This document shows positions 9,453-21,300 of a stretch of 32,771 nt of DNA, piece by piece (the stretch's first letter is position 1; the number at the start of each line of letters is the position of its first letter). Location of the stretch: positions 1-32,771 of the forward strand of contig JAGLHT010000026.1 of the NCBI GenBank assembly GCA_023143455.1. Reading direction: 5' to 3'. A model generated the notes under the pieces. That model was not told the origin of the DNA and did no database searches. It worked only from the letters and a program-made list of their open reading frames with translations. The translations under genes and the position numbers were made by a program. This stretch comes from Desulfobacterales bacterium (GTDB taxonomy: Bacteria > Desulfobacterota > Desulfobacteria > Desulfobacterales > Desulfobacteraceae).

Positions 9453-11528
9453 ATGGAAACTCTATTAATCGAAATAGGAGCGGAAGAGATTCCAGCAGGG
9501 TATATAGTTCCTGCTCTCAAAGCTTTTAAAAAAAATCTTCTTTCAAAAATGGCTAAAGAAAGAATAAAATCAGGTAAATGTGAATATTTTGGTACACCAA
9601 GACGTCTTGCATTAATTATTGACGGGGTTGCAATAGAGCAAAAATCAGAGACCTCTATAATTTATGGCCCTCCCGAATTTGTGGGTTTTGATAAAGATGG
9701 CAACCCAACAAAGGCAGCAATAGGTTTTGCAGAAAAAGCAGGGATATCAGTTGAGCAAATTACTATCACAGAACAGAGAAAAGGAAAGTACCTTACAGCC
9801 GAGGTTAAAGCAAAGACTTCTTCTGCAACTGAGATATTTGAAAAAATCCTACCAGAGCAGATTCTTTTAATACCTTTCCCAAAAGTCATGAAATGGGGTA
9901 GCATGTCTAATCTGTTTGCTCGCCCAATTATTTCTTTGACAGGACTGCTTGGCAAAAAAGTGCTAAATTTTAAAATTGGTGATATTGAATCTTCATCTTT
10001 TGTTTTTGGTCATCAATTTATGTTTCCTGAGAAATATATAATAGAATCTGCAGAATCTTATTCTTCAATCCTTGAGGCAAAAGGTGTTATCCCTGATATT
10101 GAAAAGAGAAAAAACCTTCTTTTAAAATCCATAACAAAAGCTGCTCAAGATTATGATAGCCTGGTCGTTGAAGATGAAGAGCTTTTGGACATAGTAACAA
10201 ATGTTGTGGAATATCCATATCCTGTGGTAGGAAAATTTGATGATGATTTTCTAAAAGTCCCTGATGAAGTCCTTATTACAGCAATGAGAGAGCATCAAAA
10301 ATATTTTGCCTTAAAAGATACAAAGAATAATTTAAAACCATATTTCATAGCAGTAAACAATACCCGGGTTAAAGACATGAAAATAGTTGGGAACGGGCAT
10401 GAAAGAGTTTTAAGAGCTCGCCTTTCCGATGCAAAATTTTTCTGGGATCAGGATCTTAAGTCAAACATGGATGATTTTGCCCAAAAACTAAAAAAGGTTA
10501 CATTTCAGGCTGAATTGGGTTCTGTTTACGAAAAAAGCGAAAGAGTAGCAACTCTTGGCGGAGCTCTTTCAGTAAAGATTGATTCTGAGGATAACCAAAT
10601 TTTACAAACAAATGTTAAAAGAGCAGCTATGATTTGCAAGGCTGATCTTGTAAGCCAGGTTGTTATCGAATTTACAAAGCTCCAGGGAGTTATGGGAAGA
10701 ATCTATGCAGCAAAAGCAGGTGAGAATAAAGATGTTGCAGATGCAGTGGAGCAACATTACAGACCTGTTTTCTCAGGAGGAAAGCTTCCGGAAAATGATA
10801 CAGCAAGAATCCTTGCAATCTCGGATAAAATAGATACAATTTGTGGCTGTTTTTCAATAGGTCTTATACCTACGGGTGGATCTGATCCATATGCTTTAAG
10901 AAGACAGGGCATTGGAATATTACAGATTATACTTGATAAAGGATTTACATTTTCTTTAAAAGAACTTATTGAAGATGCAGCAAAAGCATTTGTTAAAGAT
11001 GACTCAAAGGCAATTGAAATATCAACAAATGTAATTAAATTTTTTGAAGTCCGGATGATCAATATGCTTGCGGACAATGGGTATTCAATGGAAGCTGTTA
11101 AATCTGCTCTTGCAGTATCTTTTGATAATGTGCCGGATACCCTCCTAAGGGTCAAAGCTATTGAGGCTTTAAAAAAGCAACCTGATTTTGAACCATTATC
11201 AATTGCATTTAAACGTGTCGGGAATATATTAAAGAAATCAAGCATAGATAAAACATTGAATGTTGACATCAACCTGCTTGAAGATAATGCTGAAAAAGAG
11301 CTCTACAGTGCAGTTGAAAATTTCAGGAAAGAGATTAAATCTCTTACAAAAAAGGGTGATTATGATGGAGCATTAAAGAAAATTGCTCTCTTGCGCCCTT
11401 TTGTTGATAATTTTTTTGATAATGTCATGGTAATGGTTGATGATGAACAAATTAAAGCAAACAGGATTGCATTGCTTTTAGAGATTTCTATGCTTTTTGG
11501 GGATATTGCAGATTTTTCAATACTATAA
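9453..11528 (+). CDS. glyS: Glycyl-tRNA synthetase beta subunit
   Basis: A 691-residue tRNA-binding subunit of glycyl-tRNA synthetase, of normal family length. It opens with the family signature LLIEIGAEEIPAGYI; later landmarks include TPRRLALII, REHQKYFALKD, RVLRARLSDAKFFWDQD, the HD-domain-like LQGVMGRIYA, and PTGGSDPYALRRQGIGILQI. The C-terminal anticodon-binding region is complete. It pairs with GlyQ encoded immediately upstream. The ATG follows a purine-rich GGAGAGAAGG that overlaps the end of glyQ, so the two are translationally close. Confidence 0.97.
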   Translation: METLLIEIGAEEIPAGYIVPALKAFKKNLLSKMAKERIKSGKCEYFGTPRRLALIIDGVAIEQKSETSIIYGPPEFVGFDKDGNPTKAAIGFAEKAGISVEQITITEQRKGKYLTAEVKAKTSSATEIFEKILPEQILLIPFPKVMKWGSMSNLFARPIISLTGLLGKKVLNFKIGDIESSSFVFGHQFMFPEKYIIESAESYSSILEAKGVIPDIEKRKNLLLKSITKAAQDYDSLVVEDEELLDIVTNVVEYPYPVVGKFDDDFLKVPDEVLITAMREHQKYFALKDTKNNLKPYFIAVNNTRVKDMKIVGNGHERVLRARLSDAKFFWDQDLKSNMDDFAQKLKKVTFQAELGSVYEKSERVATLGGALSVKIDSEDNQILQTNVKRAAMICKADLVSQVVIEFTKLQGVMGRIYAAKAGENKDVADAVEQHYRPVFSGGKLPENDTARILAISDKIDTICGCFSIGLIPTGGSDPYALRRQGIGILQIILDKGFTFSLKELIEDAAKAFVKDDSKAIEISTNVIKFFEVRMINMLADNGYSMEAVKSALAVSFDNVPDTLLRVKAIEALKKQPDFEPLSIAFKRVGNILKKSSIDKTLNVDINLLEDNAEKELYSAVENFRKEIKSLTKKGDYDGALKKIALLRPFVDNFFDNVMVMVDDEQIKANRIALLLEISMLFGDIADFSIL

Positions 11529-11542
11529 TAAGGAGACTATAG

Positions 11543-11800
11543 ATGGCAGGATTTGATCCGGAACAGGATAAAAAATTAAAAGAATGGAGATCTGAAGAAA
11601 CAGGGCTTTGCATCTCAATTTGTCAATATAAGAATGGTGAGCCAAAAGTTCAAATTGGACCCAGAATAATTATGAAAAAAGACGGGACAGAAGGAGCTCC
11701 AAGAAAAGCAGGCAGATTTACCATTGAAGATGTTATGTGGATTTATGAAACAATTGATGAGGTAAAGGATGAATTATCCGACCTTGTCGGCCCTGAATAG
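11543..11800 (+). CDS. Small PC4/p15-like putative ssDNA-binding protein
   Basis: An 85-residue protein with a good AAGGAG site before ATG 11543. The core (ISICQYKNGEPKVQIGPR, then a short charged loop with KKDG, then GRFTIEDVMWIYETIDEV) follows the beta-sheet-plus-helix pattern of the transcriptional coactivator p15 (PC4) family: 'v.v..y.G.p.v.Ig.r.........kkGi.lt.ee...l...ide'. Bacterial PC4-like proteins bind single-stranded DNA as dimers. It lies between glyS and a nucleoside phosphorylase gene that overlaps it by 32 bases, and is followed by ligA. The assignment rests on pattern reading only; if it is wrong, this is a conserved small hypothetical. Confidence 0.72.
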   Translation: MAGFDPEQDKKLKEWRSEETGLCISICQYKNGEPKVQIGPRIIMKKDGTEGAPRKAGRFTIEDVMWIYETIDEVKDELSDLVGPE

Positions 11801-12518
11801 TAAATCTCTGGTCCCGGTGCCCGGTGGCAGAAAATCTTCTAATTTTGGGAAGATTGCAGTTCTGGTGAGCAGTGATCAGGATTTTAAAAATATCAGGTCA
11901 AATTCTTTAAAACCAAAAGCGTCAAATTTTTATCTAAGCACTCTTTTTACAGACAAAGAAAAAGTTTCCTATGCAGGTCCATATATTGGAGCACCTTATG
12001 GAGTAGTGCTGCTGGAATCGTTAATAGCAAAAGGAGCCTCAAAGATATTAGTATTGGGATGGTGTGGAGCTATTTCAGATACGCTAAAAACTGGGGATTT
12101 GATCATTCCAACTGCTGCAATATCAGATGAAGGTACATCAAGAAACTATATAGATGTTTGTGATGATTTTCCAATCATTGCCCCCTCTGCATCATTAACC
12201 AACGCTTTTGGGAAAAAACTTGGTAAAATGGAGCTTAAGTTTACCAATGAAAAAATCTGGACAACAGATGCAATATATCGGGAGACTCCGGAAAAAGTTG
12301 AATTTTTTAACAAAAGAGGAGCTTGTGCCGTTGAAATGGAATGCTCAGCTCTTTTTGCAGCAGCTCATTACAGAAATGTTGCAATAGCAGCATTACTTGT
12401 TGTCTCAGATGAGATTAAACCTACAGAATGGATACCGGGATTTCGCACAAAAGAATTTAAAGAAGCACGGAAAAAAGCATGCAAAGCAATTGTTGAGTTT
12501 GCCGGAGAATTGACTTAA
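11769..12518 (+). CDS. Nucleoside phosphorylase (uridine/purine phosphorylase family)
   Basis: A 249-residue member of the PNP/UDP phosphorylase superfamily, which splits nucleosides with phosphate to free base and ribose-1-phosphate. Evidence: the phosphate/ribose-binding text ILVLGWCGAISDTLKTGDLIIP, the TTDAIYRET segment, and the nucleoside-binding motif ACAVEMECSALFAAA with the conserved Met-Glu pair. The N-terminus is atypical, with a proline-rich lead (SLVPVPGGRK). ATG 11769 is preceded by a GAGG site about 6 bases upstream, inside the preceding gene; a TTG at 11784 is an alternative. Base specificity cannot be read from the sequence. A 5'-methylthioadenosine role is less likely because the overall text is Udp/DeoD-like. 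Confidence 0.8.
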   Translation: MNYPTLSALNSKSLVPVPGGRKSSNFGKIAVLVSSDQDFKNIRSNSLKPKASNFYLSTLFTDKEKVSYAGPYIGAPYGVVLLESLIAKGASKILVLGWCGAISDTLKTGDLIIPTAAISDEGTSRNYIDVCDDFPIIAPSASLTNAFGKKLGKMELKFTNEKIWTTDAIYRETPEKVEFFNKRGACAVEMECSALFAAAHYRNVAIAALLVVSDEIKPTEWIPGFRTKEFKEARKKACKAIVEFAGELT

Positions 12519-12523
12519 GGTGA

Positions 12524-14572
<2,049 letters not shown>

Positions 14573-14586
14573 AAAACTTAATATTA

Positions 14587-14610
14587 ATAACTAATGCAGT
14601 TATGTTTTTT
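14587..14610 (+). terminator. Weak rho-independent terminator after ligA
   Basis: A six-pair inverted repeat, ATAACT (14587-14592) and AGTTAT (14598-14603), closes a five-base loop and is followed by G and six T. The stem is AT-rich, so termination would be inefficient. Position just after the ligA stop fits the end of the housekeeping operon. Confidence 0.4.
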
Positions 14611-14626
14611 ATTGTATTAGGCAAAT

Positions 14627-14977
14627 GTGGTTAGCAAAATGATAGGATTTAATTTACATTGGATTTACGCCCATTTAATAGGCGACTACCTGTTCCAAAA
14701 CGATTGGATGGCAGAGAACAAAAAGAAGAATAGCGTAATATGCTTAGTGCATGTATTTGCATATATGACACCATTTATATTCACTCAATTAAATGAGATA
14801 CAATTACTATTAATAGCAGGACAGCACTATGCACAAGACCGAACAAATTTTGTAGCCTGGTTCTGCAAAAAGACTAATAAATTCCAAAACGATTATAGTA
14901 AATTTTTTGGGCATGTGATAATCGACAATGTTATACATATACTGTGGATGGCAACGGTAGCTAATTATTTTGCCTAA
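14627..14977 (+). CDS. DUF3307-like small membrane protein
   Basis: A 116-residue hydrophobic protein. The N-terminus HWIYAHLIGDYLFQNDWMAENK matches the DUF3307 pattern ('..aHligDf.lQ.dwma..K'), and a second segment near the C-terminus (GHVIIDNVIHILWMATVANY) is a likely membrane helix with a conserved-looking His and Asp. DUF3307 proteins are often carried by phages and mobile regions and have no established function. The start could be GTG 14627 or ATG 14639; neither has a strong ribosome-binding site. The gene stands alone between the ligA terminator and the PBP gene, so it may be a later insertion. Confidence 0.65.
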   Translation: MVSKMIGFNLHWIYAHLIGDYLFQNDWMAENKKKNSVICLVHVFAYMTPFIFTQLNEIQLLLIAGQHYAQDRTNFVAWFCKKTNKFQNDYSKFFGHVIIDNVIHILWMATVANYFA

Positions 14978-15161
14978 CAGTTGGCAAAATAGATGCTCTT
15001 AGAAAAGAGATCCCCAAAAAAAGAAAATCAACCCTTTGGACAAAAGGATAAATTCCATGGGTAGATTTTCGGTTTTGTTGACGAAGTCTTGCTATTATGG
15101 GATTTATTTGTTATTTAGTTCTGAAATGTAATTTTAATTTAGTTTAAAAATCTTAAAAAAT
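14978..15161 (+). promoter_or_regulatory. Intergenic region before the PBP gene with a possible extended -10 promoter
   Basis: This 184-base gap holds no credible gene. A small hairpin-like CTCTT/AAGAG lies near 14996-15009. An extended -10 element, TG-C-TATTAT at 15090-15098, could start a transcript about 57 bases before the PBP start codon; no good -35 is properly spaced (a TTGACG at 15078 is too close). Weak evidence. Confidence 0.3.
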
Positions 15162-17573
15162 ATGACAGATAAAAATAACAATACCAACAGCAAAACTAGG
15201 ATAATAAAAAGACGAAGAAAGAAAAAACTCCTTTATTCAGTAATTAAATGGAGCATTCTTGTCAGTATCCTAGGAATATTGCTCTGTGCAGGAACTCTTA
15301 CTGGGCTATATTTTTTTATTAGTAAAGACCTTCCCAAAATTAACTCATTACAGGATTATTCCCCTTCAACTGTAACAAGTGTTTATTCTGATGACCAAAG
15401 AAAAATCGGGGAGTTTTATAATCAGCGAAGACTGGTCATACCGCTTACAGAAATGTCCGAGCAGTTGCAGAATGCTTTTGTCGCAGCAGAAGATTCTAGG
15501 TTCAGAGAACATCCTGGGGTTGATTTTTTTAGTATTTTCAGAGCCATGATCAAAAATATACAGGCTGGTACAATTGTACAGGGTGGTAGCACAATTACTC
15601 AGCAAGTTGCAAAATCATTTTTTTTAACTCCTGACAGAACATATAAAAGAAAGTTAAAAGAAGCTATACTAGCTTATCGTATTGAGAAGGGGTTTTCAAA
15701 AGATGAAATCCTTTATCTTTATTTAAATCAGATATATTTAGGGCATGGCGCTTATGGTGTTGAAGCGGCTGCGGAAAATTATTTTGGAAAGCATGCAAAA
15801 GAATTAGACTTAGCAGAGTGCTCCATGATTGCTGGCCTGCCTCAGGCCCCGAGTAAATATTCTCCGTTCCGGCATTCAAAAAAAGCACAACAACGCCAGG
15901 TTTATGTATTAAATCAGATGAAGGATGGTGGATTTATAACCAACCTTCAGGCAACTGAAGCAATGAATAAAAAGCTTGACATTAAACCGAGGGTAAATTG
16001 GTTTATAGAAAGGGTCCCATGTTATACTGAGTATGTACGGCGATATGTTGAGGATAAATACGGCAAAGAAGTATTATACAACGAAGGACTTAAGATTTAT
16101 ACTGCAGTCAATATTGAAATGCAGAAGATCGGAAGAAAACAGGTTACAAAGGGCTTAAAAGAATTTGATAAACGCCAGGGCTATAGAGGCCCTTTAGAAA
16201 ATATGCCGGCCTTGAAAGTTGAATCTTTCAGCAGGAAGGTAGCAGAAGATATGGAACATAGTTCTCTTCAAAAAGAGAATGTGTATAAAGGTGTAGTCCT
16301 TGCAGTTGATAACGAGAAGAATCAGGTCATAGTTCGAGTGGGAAATCATTATGGTATTATTCAAGGTGACACTATTTCCTGGGCCAGAAAACCAGACTCT
16401 GAAAAAGAATCCTGGGAAAATGAAATTGAACATATTAAAAAGGTTCTTAAAGTAGGCGATGTTATTTTTGTAACAGCAAAAGAGAAACCTGAGAATTCAG
16501 AGAACTGGATATTTGAGCTTGAGCAGGAGCCCGATGTACAGGCAGCTCTTTTGTGCATTGAGGCTGAAACCGGGCAAGTGAAAACAATGATTGGGGGAAT
16601 AAATTATCTGGAAAGCCAATTTAACAGGGCCACACAATCAAGACGACAGCCTGGCTCATCATTTAAGCCAATTATTTTCACAGCAGCTATAGACAAAGGG
16701 TATACTGCAGCAAGTGTCATTATTGATTCTCCAATTATATTTGAAGATGAAGAACGGGATTTTGTATGGAAACCAAAAAATTACAATGAAAAATTCTATG
16801 GCCCAACTTTATTGAGAACAGCTCTGGTCAAATCAAGGAATGTTGTTACAATTAAGATATTAAAAGATGTTGGAATAGATTATGTAATAGACTATGCTAG
16901 AAAGCTTGGTATAAAATCAGATATCAATCATGATTTATCTATTGCACTTGGATCTTCTGGTACTAGCCTTTTAGAAATGGTTAATGCCTATTCAGTCTTT
17001 TCAAATTTAGGATACTTAGTTGAGCCTGTATTTATAACAAAAATAGTTGACAGGCATGGGAATATTCTTGAGCAATCAGAATTGAAAAGAAAAAAAGTCA
17101 TAGATATGACTACAGCATATATTATAACGCATCTTTTAGAAGATGCTGTGAAATCAGGTACTGGATGGCGTGTAAAGGAATTGAAACGACCAGTAGCAGG
17201 GAAAACTGGGACAACAAATAACCTCTTTGATGCATGGTTTTTAGGATATACTCCAAGATATACAACTGGTGTGTGGGTGGGATTCGATCATGAAAAACCA
17301 ATGGGAAAAGGGGAAACCGGATCTAGAGCAGCGGCTCCTATATGGCTTCATTATATGCAAGATATCCTTAAAGGAAAATCTGTCAGAATGTTTAATGTGC
17401 CTGAAGGCGTAGTTTTTGCAAAAATAGATGCAATAACAGGTCTTTTACCAATAGAAGAATCCCAGGAGGTTGCGTTTGAATGTTTTAAAGAGGGAACTGT
17501 TCCAATAGAGTATACCCCAAGCTCAGATACTGAAGTAATAACCAAAGATGATTTTTTCAAAGAAGAAATTTAG
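15162..17573 (+). CDS. mrcA: Penicillin-binding protein 1A (class A transglycosylase/transpeptidase)
   Basis: An 803-residue bifunctional peptidoglycan synthase. A basic cytosolic tail (KRRRKKK) precedes one membrane helix at about residues 27-53. The glycosyltransferase domain has its catalytic Glu 110 in AEDSRFREHPGVD, then GGSTITQQVAK and EAILAYRIEKGFSKDEIL. A middle insertion (about 330-455) resembles the OB-like domain of PBP1A. The transpeptidase domain has the active serine S499 in GSSFK, the SxN triad S558-R-N560 and KTGT from K681. All catalytic motifs are intact. The ribosome-binding site is poor (AT-rich leader), so translation may be low. It converges with the chemosensory cluster with only 25 bases between stops and no clear terminator. 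Confidence 0.95.
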   Translation: MTDKNNNTNSKTRIIKRRRKKKLLYSVIKWSILVSILGILLCAGTLTGLYFFISKDLPKINSLQDYSPSTVTSVYSDDQRKIGEFYNQRRLVIPLTEMSEQLQNAFVAAEDSRFREHPGVDFFSIFRAMIKNIQAGTIVQGGSTITQQVAKSFFLTPDRTYKRKLKEAILAYRIEKGFSKDEILYLYLNQIYLGHGAYGVEAAAENYFGKHAKELDLAECSMIAGLPQAPSKYSPFRHSKKAQQRQVYVLNQMKDGGFITNLQATEAMNKKLDIKPRVNWFIERVPCYTEYVRRYVEDKYGKEVLYNEGLKIYTAVNIEMQKIGRKQVTKGLKEFDKRQGYRGPLENMPALKVESFSRKVAEDMEHSSLQKENVYKGVVLAVDNEKNQVIVRVGNHYGIIQGDTISWARKPDSEKESWENEIEHIKKVLKVGDVIFVTAKEKPENSENWIFELEQEPDVQAALLCIEAETGQVKTMIGGINYLESQFNRATQSRRQPGSSFKPIIFTAAIDKGYTAASVIIDSPIIFEDEERDFVWKPKNYNEKFYGPTLLRTALVKSRNVVTIKILKDVGIDYVIDYARKLGIKSDINHDLSIALGSSGTSLLEMVNAYSVFSNLGYLVEPVFITKIVDRHGNILEQSELKRKKVIDMTTAYIITHLLEDAVKSGTGWRVKELKRPVAGKTGTTNNLFDAWFLGYTPRYTTGVWVGFDHEKPMGKGETGSRAAAPIWLHYMQDILKGKSVRMFNVPEGVVFAKIDAITGLLPIEESQEVAFECFKEGTVPIEYTPSSDTEVITKDDFFKEEI

Positions 17574-17598
17574 TTTTAGCAAAGTATGAGGTTGGATT

Positions 17599-18375
17599 TC
17601 AAAACTTTATTCCATTCAATTTTTCTTTAATCGTATTCTTCATTGTTCTATATTTTGTTTTTTCACATTGCAAGATTATTTTATCAATAAGCTGTTGCAG
17701 CGATTCTTTGCTTAATCCCTCTTGCTGTATCAACCCGGGTGGCAATTCATCTACAGAAATGATTATTTCTTCATTACTATCAAATTTGTTAAATTTGTCA
17801 AAAGTCCAGGATACTAACGTGTTAATAGCTTGATCATCTATTTTAGTTTCAGGTTTGGACTTAGGAGTTTCACTTTTTGTATCACTGGTATCAGAACTGT
17901 CAGATTGGAGTATATCCTCTTGCTCAACTTTTTCAGCAATTGACATTAAATCGTTCAGAGTAATTAAGCCATGTTCTGTTTTCAATTTTTTATGTGTAAT
18001 ACTTAATTGTTTCGGATCAAGCAACAACACAACTTGGTCATTATAGATAAAAACTTTTGGGCAACACTTTTTAGCAAGTTCAGGATAAAGCATAGGATAT
18101 GGTTCTAGTCGTTGTGGAAGATCAATCTCCTCAAGCGTCTTGTCAACTAGAAGTGTCAAATGTTTTGAATTGGTTTTGTTTTTTAAAACAATGACCTTAG
18201 AGCCTGATATATCAAGGTGCTTTTGTGAAAGAAAAGATTCAAGAAGAAGAAAGAAGGAATCAGTTTCGCTAATTTCTCCGGCCTTGAGGTCGTTTAGATT
18301 TAAAGTAGATATTATATGGGAAGTATCAAGCCCAAGAAGGAATTTACCGGCTTTAACCAAACAAATTTTCTCCAT
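17599..18375 (-). CDS. Divergent CheW-like protein with a C-terminal extension
   Basis: A 258-residue protein, last gene of the chemosensory cluster, 17 bases after cheA. Residues 1-125 look like a degenerate CheW domain: KICLVKAGKFLLGLDTSHI at the start, LTLLVDKTLEEIDLP in the middle and VFIYNDQVVLLLDPKQL at the end follow the CheW beta-strand order. A Ser/Asp/Lys-rich linker (about 150-178) leads to an unrecognised C-terminal segment of about 80 residues (DELPPGLIQQEGLSKESLQ is its most distinctive part). The usual CheW motif with the conserved 'NLRG' is absent. It could link CheA to other partners, as auxiliary CheW proteins (ChpC type) do. AGGA lies about 10 bases before the ATG. Confidence 0.6.
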   Translation of the reverse strand: MEKICLVKAGKFLLGLDTSHIISTLNLNDLKAGEISETDSFFLLLESFLSQKHLDISGSKVIVLKNKTNSKHLTLLVDKTLEEIDLPQRLEPYPMLYPELAKKCCPKVFIYNDQVVLLLDPKQLSITHKKLKTEHGLITLNDLMSIAEKVEQEDILQSDSSDTSDTKSETPKSKPETKIDDQAINTLVSWTFDKFNKFDSNEEIIISVDELPPGLIQQEGLSKESLQQLIDKIILQCEKTKYRTMKNTIKEKLNGIKF

Positions 18376-18392
18376 TTTTTAATTTCCTGTTT

Positions 18393-21300
18393 TTAATTCC
18401 CGGTTGATAAAGCTGGCTCAATAAGACCGTTAATAAGAGATAACAATTCATCATCCTGAAAAGGTTTGGTAACAAATCCTTTGGCACCAAGCTCAGTAGC
18501 CTTGTTTTTGTATTTCTTTGCACTTCTTGATGTCAGCATGAGAACAGGAATATTACTGTAATCCAAGTGCATCTGTAGGGATTGCAACACATCAAAACCA
18601 TTCATACGCGGCATCTCAATATCGAGGAGAATAAGATCGAAAGAGTGCTGACGAATCATTTCCATTGCATCAACACCGTCTTTGGCAACACTGGGGTGCC
18701 AGCCTTGATTGCTAATGAAATTGGATAATACTTTTCGTATACTGATAGAGTCATCAACAATTAAAACTTTAAGGAGCGGACTATCTATAGCGGTTTTTAA
18801 ATCTACATTCTCGACAAGCTCAATAGGTGGGTGCGGCTTCTGTTTAAGGAACAATTCCTCTGTATTTATAATAGGGATCAAACTACCGTTACCCATTATA
18901 GTTGCTCCAGCTATACATGGCACTTGATTGTGTAGGTGAGAACCAAGATGTTTAAAAACCACATTTCTTTTGCCAATAATTGCATCTGTTACTAAAATTC
19001 CGCTTTCTTTACCCACATCAACATAAAGTGCAAAGGGGTTTTTATCTATTGGTTGTATCATGGGCTTTAATCCCATAATTTCTGTGGGTCTGAGCAATGG
19101 TAAAGCGACGTTATCAAGTTCAAAATTATTTTTCATACTTTGTTTGTGGCTTATCTTGAAAACTCTGTTAATATCGCGTAAGGGTACAGCAAACTCTTGT
19201 TGACCAAAATTCACTAGAAGCGCTGGAAGTTGGGCAACTTCAATAGGTAAGCGGAGAATAAATTCAATCCCTTTGCCTTCAGTTGAAATAACTTCAATAT
19301 TTCCATTAAGTTGTTTAACGGCATGATCTACTACATCCATTCCTACACCGCGTCCTGAGATGGTAGTGGCTTCAGTTTTTATGGTAAAACCGTGTTTGAA
19401 AATCAAGGAAGTTAACTCATTATTATCCATGGCTGATACATCTGTTTTTGGATATAACTTAGAGGCTTTGTTTCTAATTGCATTATAGTCTAATCCTTTC
19501 CCATCATCGGAAAAATGAATATTCATCCAGCTGCCTCTACGGATACATCTAATACGAATGGTTGCTTGGCTTGATTTTTTGGATTTTTTGCGTTCGTCAG
19601 GGCTTTCTATGCCATGATCAACAGAGTTGCGCAGTAAATGCATCAAAGGATCTATCAGGACATTCCATACATGGCTATCCATCTCCGTGGAATCTCCCTT
19701 AAGGATAAGTCGAACAGATTTTTTAGTTACCCGGGCAGACTCTCTTACTGTATTGTGCAAACGATTGGACAGGGTTGAAAAAGGTGTCATTTTAATGAGT
19801 TGCATGGAATTTTGTATTTCAGTTACAACTCTTCGTTGCCTACCCATTATTGATCGCCATAAATTTTGCGCTTTTGAGGTTTGGTCCATAATTGAATTCA
19901 AATCAGCAACAGCCTCATTTAAAGAACGGATCATGATATGCAGATCTGAATATCGATCCATCTCCAGAGGATCAAACTCATTTATGTTTTGGTTTTCTTT
20001 TTGGACAGATCCGGTTACAGCGTTGAGATGAGGTATTGTTGCAAGTTCAAATCCAGTTTCGAGGTTTAAAGCAATACCTTTCAGCCTTTTCATGGTGTTA
20101 TCAAATTCGTTAAGAGTGGTTTGTAAAAATTCTGAAGAGTCCTCATGGCTGCTGAGGTTAATGGTCATATCCCCGATAAGACCAATCATTTGATCGACTT
20201 TCCCCATATCCACACGAAGTGTTTTGGAGATTTTGATCTGCCCAACTTCTGGCTGGTCTATTGGCAGTTCTTTTGTTTTATCAATACTCTTAAATGTTGT
20301 TTTTTGTTTTTTATCGACATCAGTAGAATGGATTTGCTCTTTATTCAGGACAGCCTCAGATGAATCAGCTATGATAGCTTTGAATACGCTATTCATTTCA
20401 GCAATGTCTTTGTCAATTTTAGTTTCTGGATTAACAGAAAGTATCTCAAGTATATCTGTACCATCTAGCATGGCTGTTATAATAACAGGGGATAAGCTGT
20501 CAGATTCGTCGTGTAGCCAGTCAAGAAAGTCCTCAAACTCATTCCCAAAGCTTGCAACCGATTTAATACCAATTACTGCTGCAGCACCTTTCAAGGTGTG
20601 TACTGAACGCCTGATGGAATGCAGTATTTCCTGGTATTCATCATTAATATCTGTCTTGTCATTAATTAATGGTGAAAGCAGATTAAGTTTCTGGCCGATA
20701 TTATACAAATGATCCTTTGATTCTTCATTAAAACTCTCTAAAAATTCTGGATCAATATCAGTCATTTGTGAGCTATCTATTTTTGAGTCTTCATCATCTG
20801 AAGCTTCATCATTTACAATAGGTGTTTGGAAAGTTTTGATCTGCTCTACTTCTATTTGGTCTGTCGGTTCGGAAATGCTCTCAAGCTCGGCTTTTGGTTT
20901 GTTATCAGTATCAACAGAAGGGGTTTGCTCTATATTAAGGACAGCATCGGATGCATCAGCAATGATAGCATTGAATACGCTGTTCATTTTATCAATCTCA
21001 GTGTCAATTTTAATTTCCGGGTTGATTGCAAGCTTCTCCAGTATATCTGCACCATCCAGCATGGCTTCTATGATTTCTGGAGACAGGATGTCAGATTCGT
21101 CATGTAACCAATCAAGAAAGTCCTCGAATTCATTCCCGAAGTTTGCAACCGGCTTAATACCTATTACAGCTGCAGCACCTTTCAAGGTATGTACTGAACG
21201 TCTGGTGGAATGCAATATTTCCCGGTATCCATCAAAAATATCTGTTTTTTGATTAATGAAAGATGAAAGCAGGTTAAGCTGCCGACCGATATTATTCAAA

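Noticed and set aside
17574..17598. Bidirectional terminator between the PBP gene and the chemosensory cluster
   Set aside because: Only a weak AAAGT/ACTTT pairing is visible, extending into the coding end.
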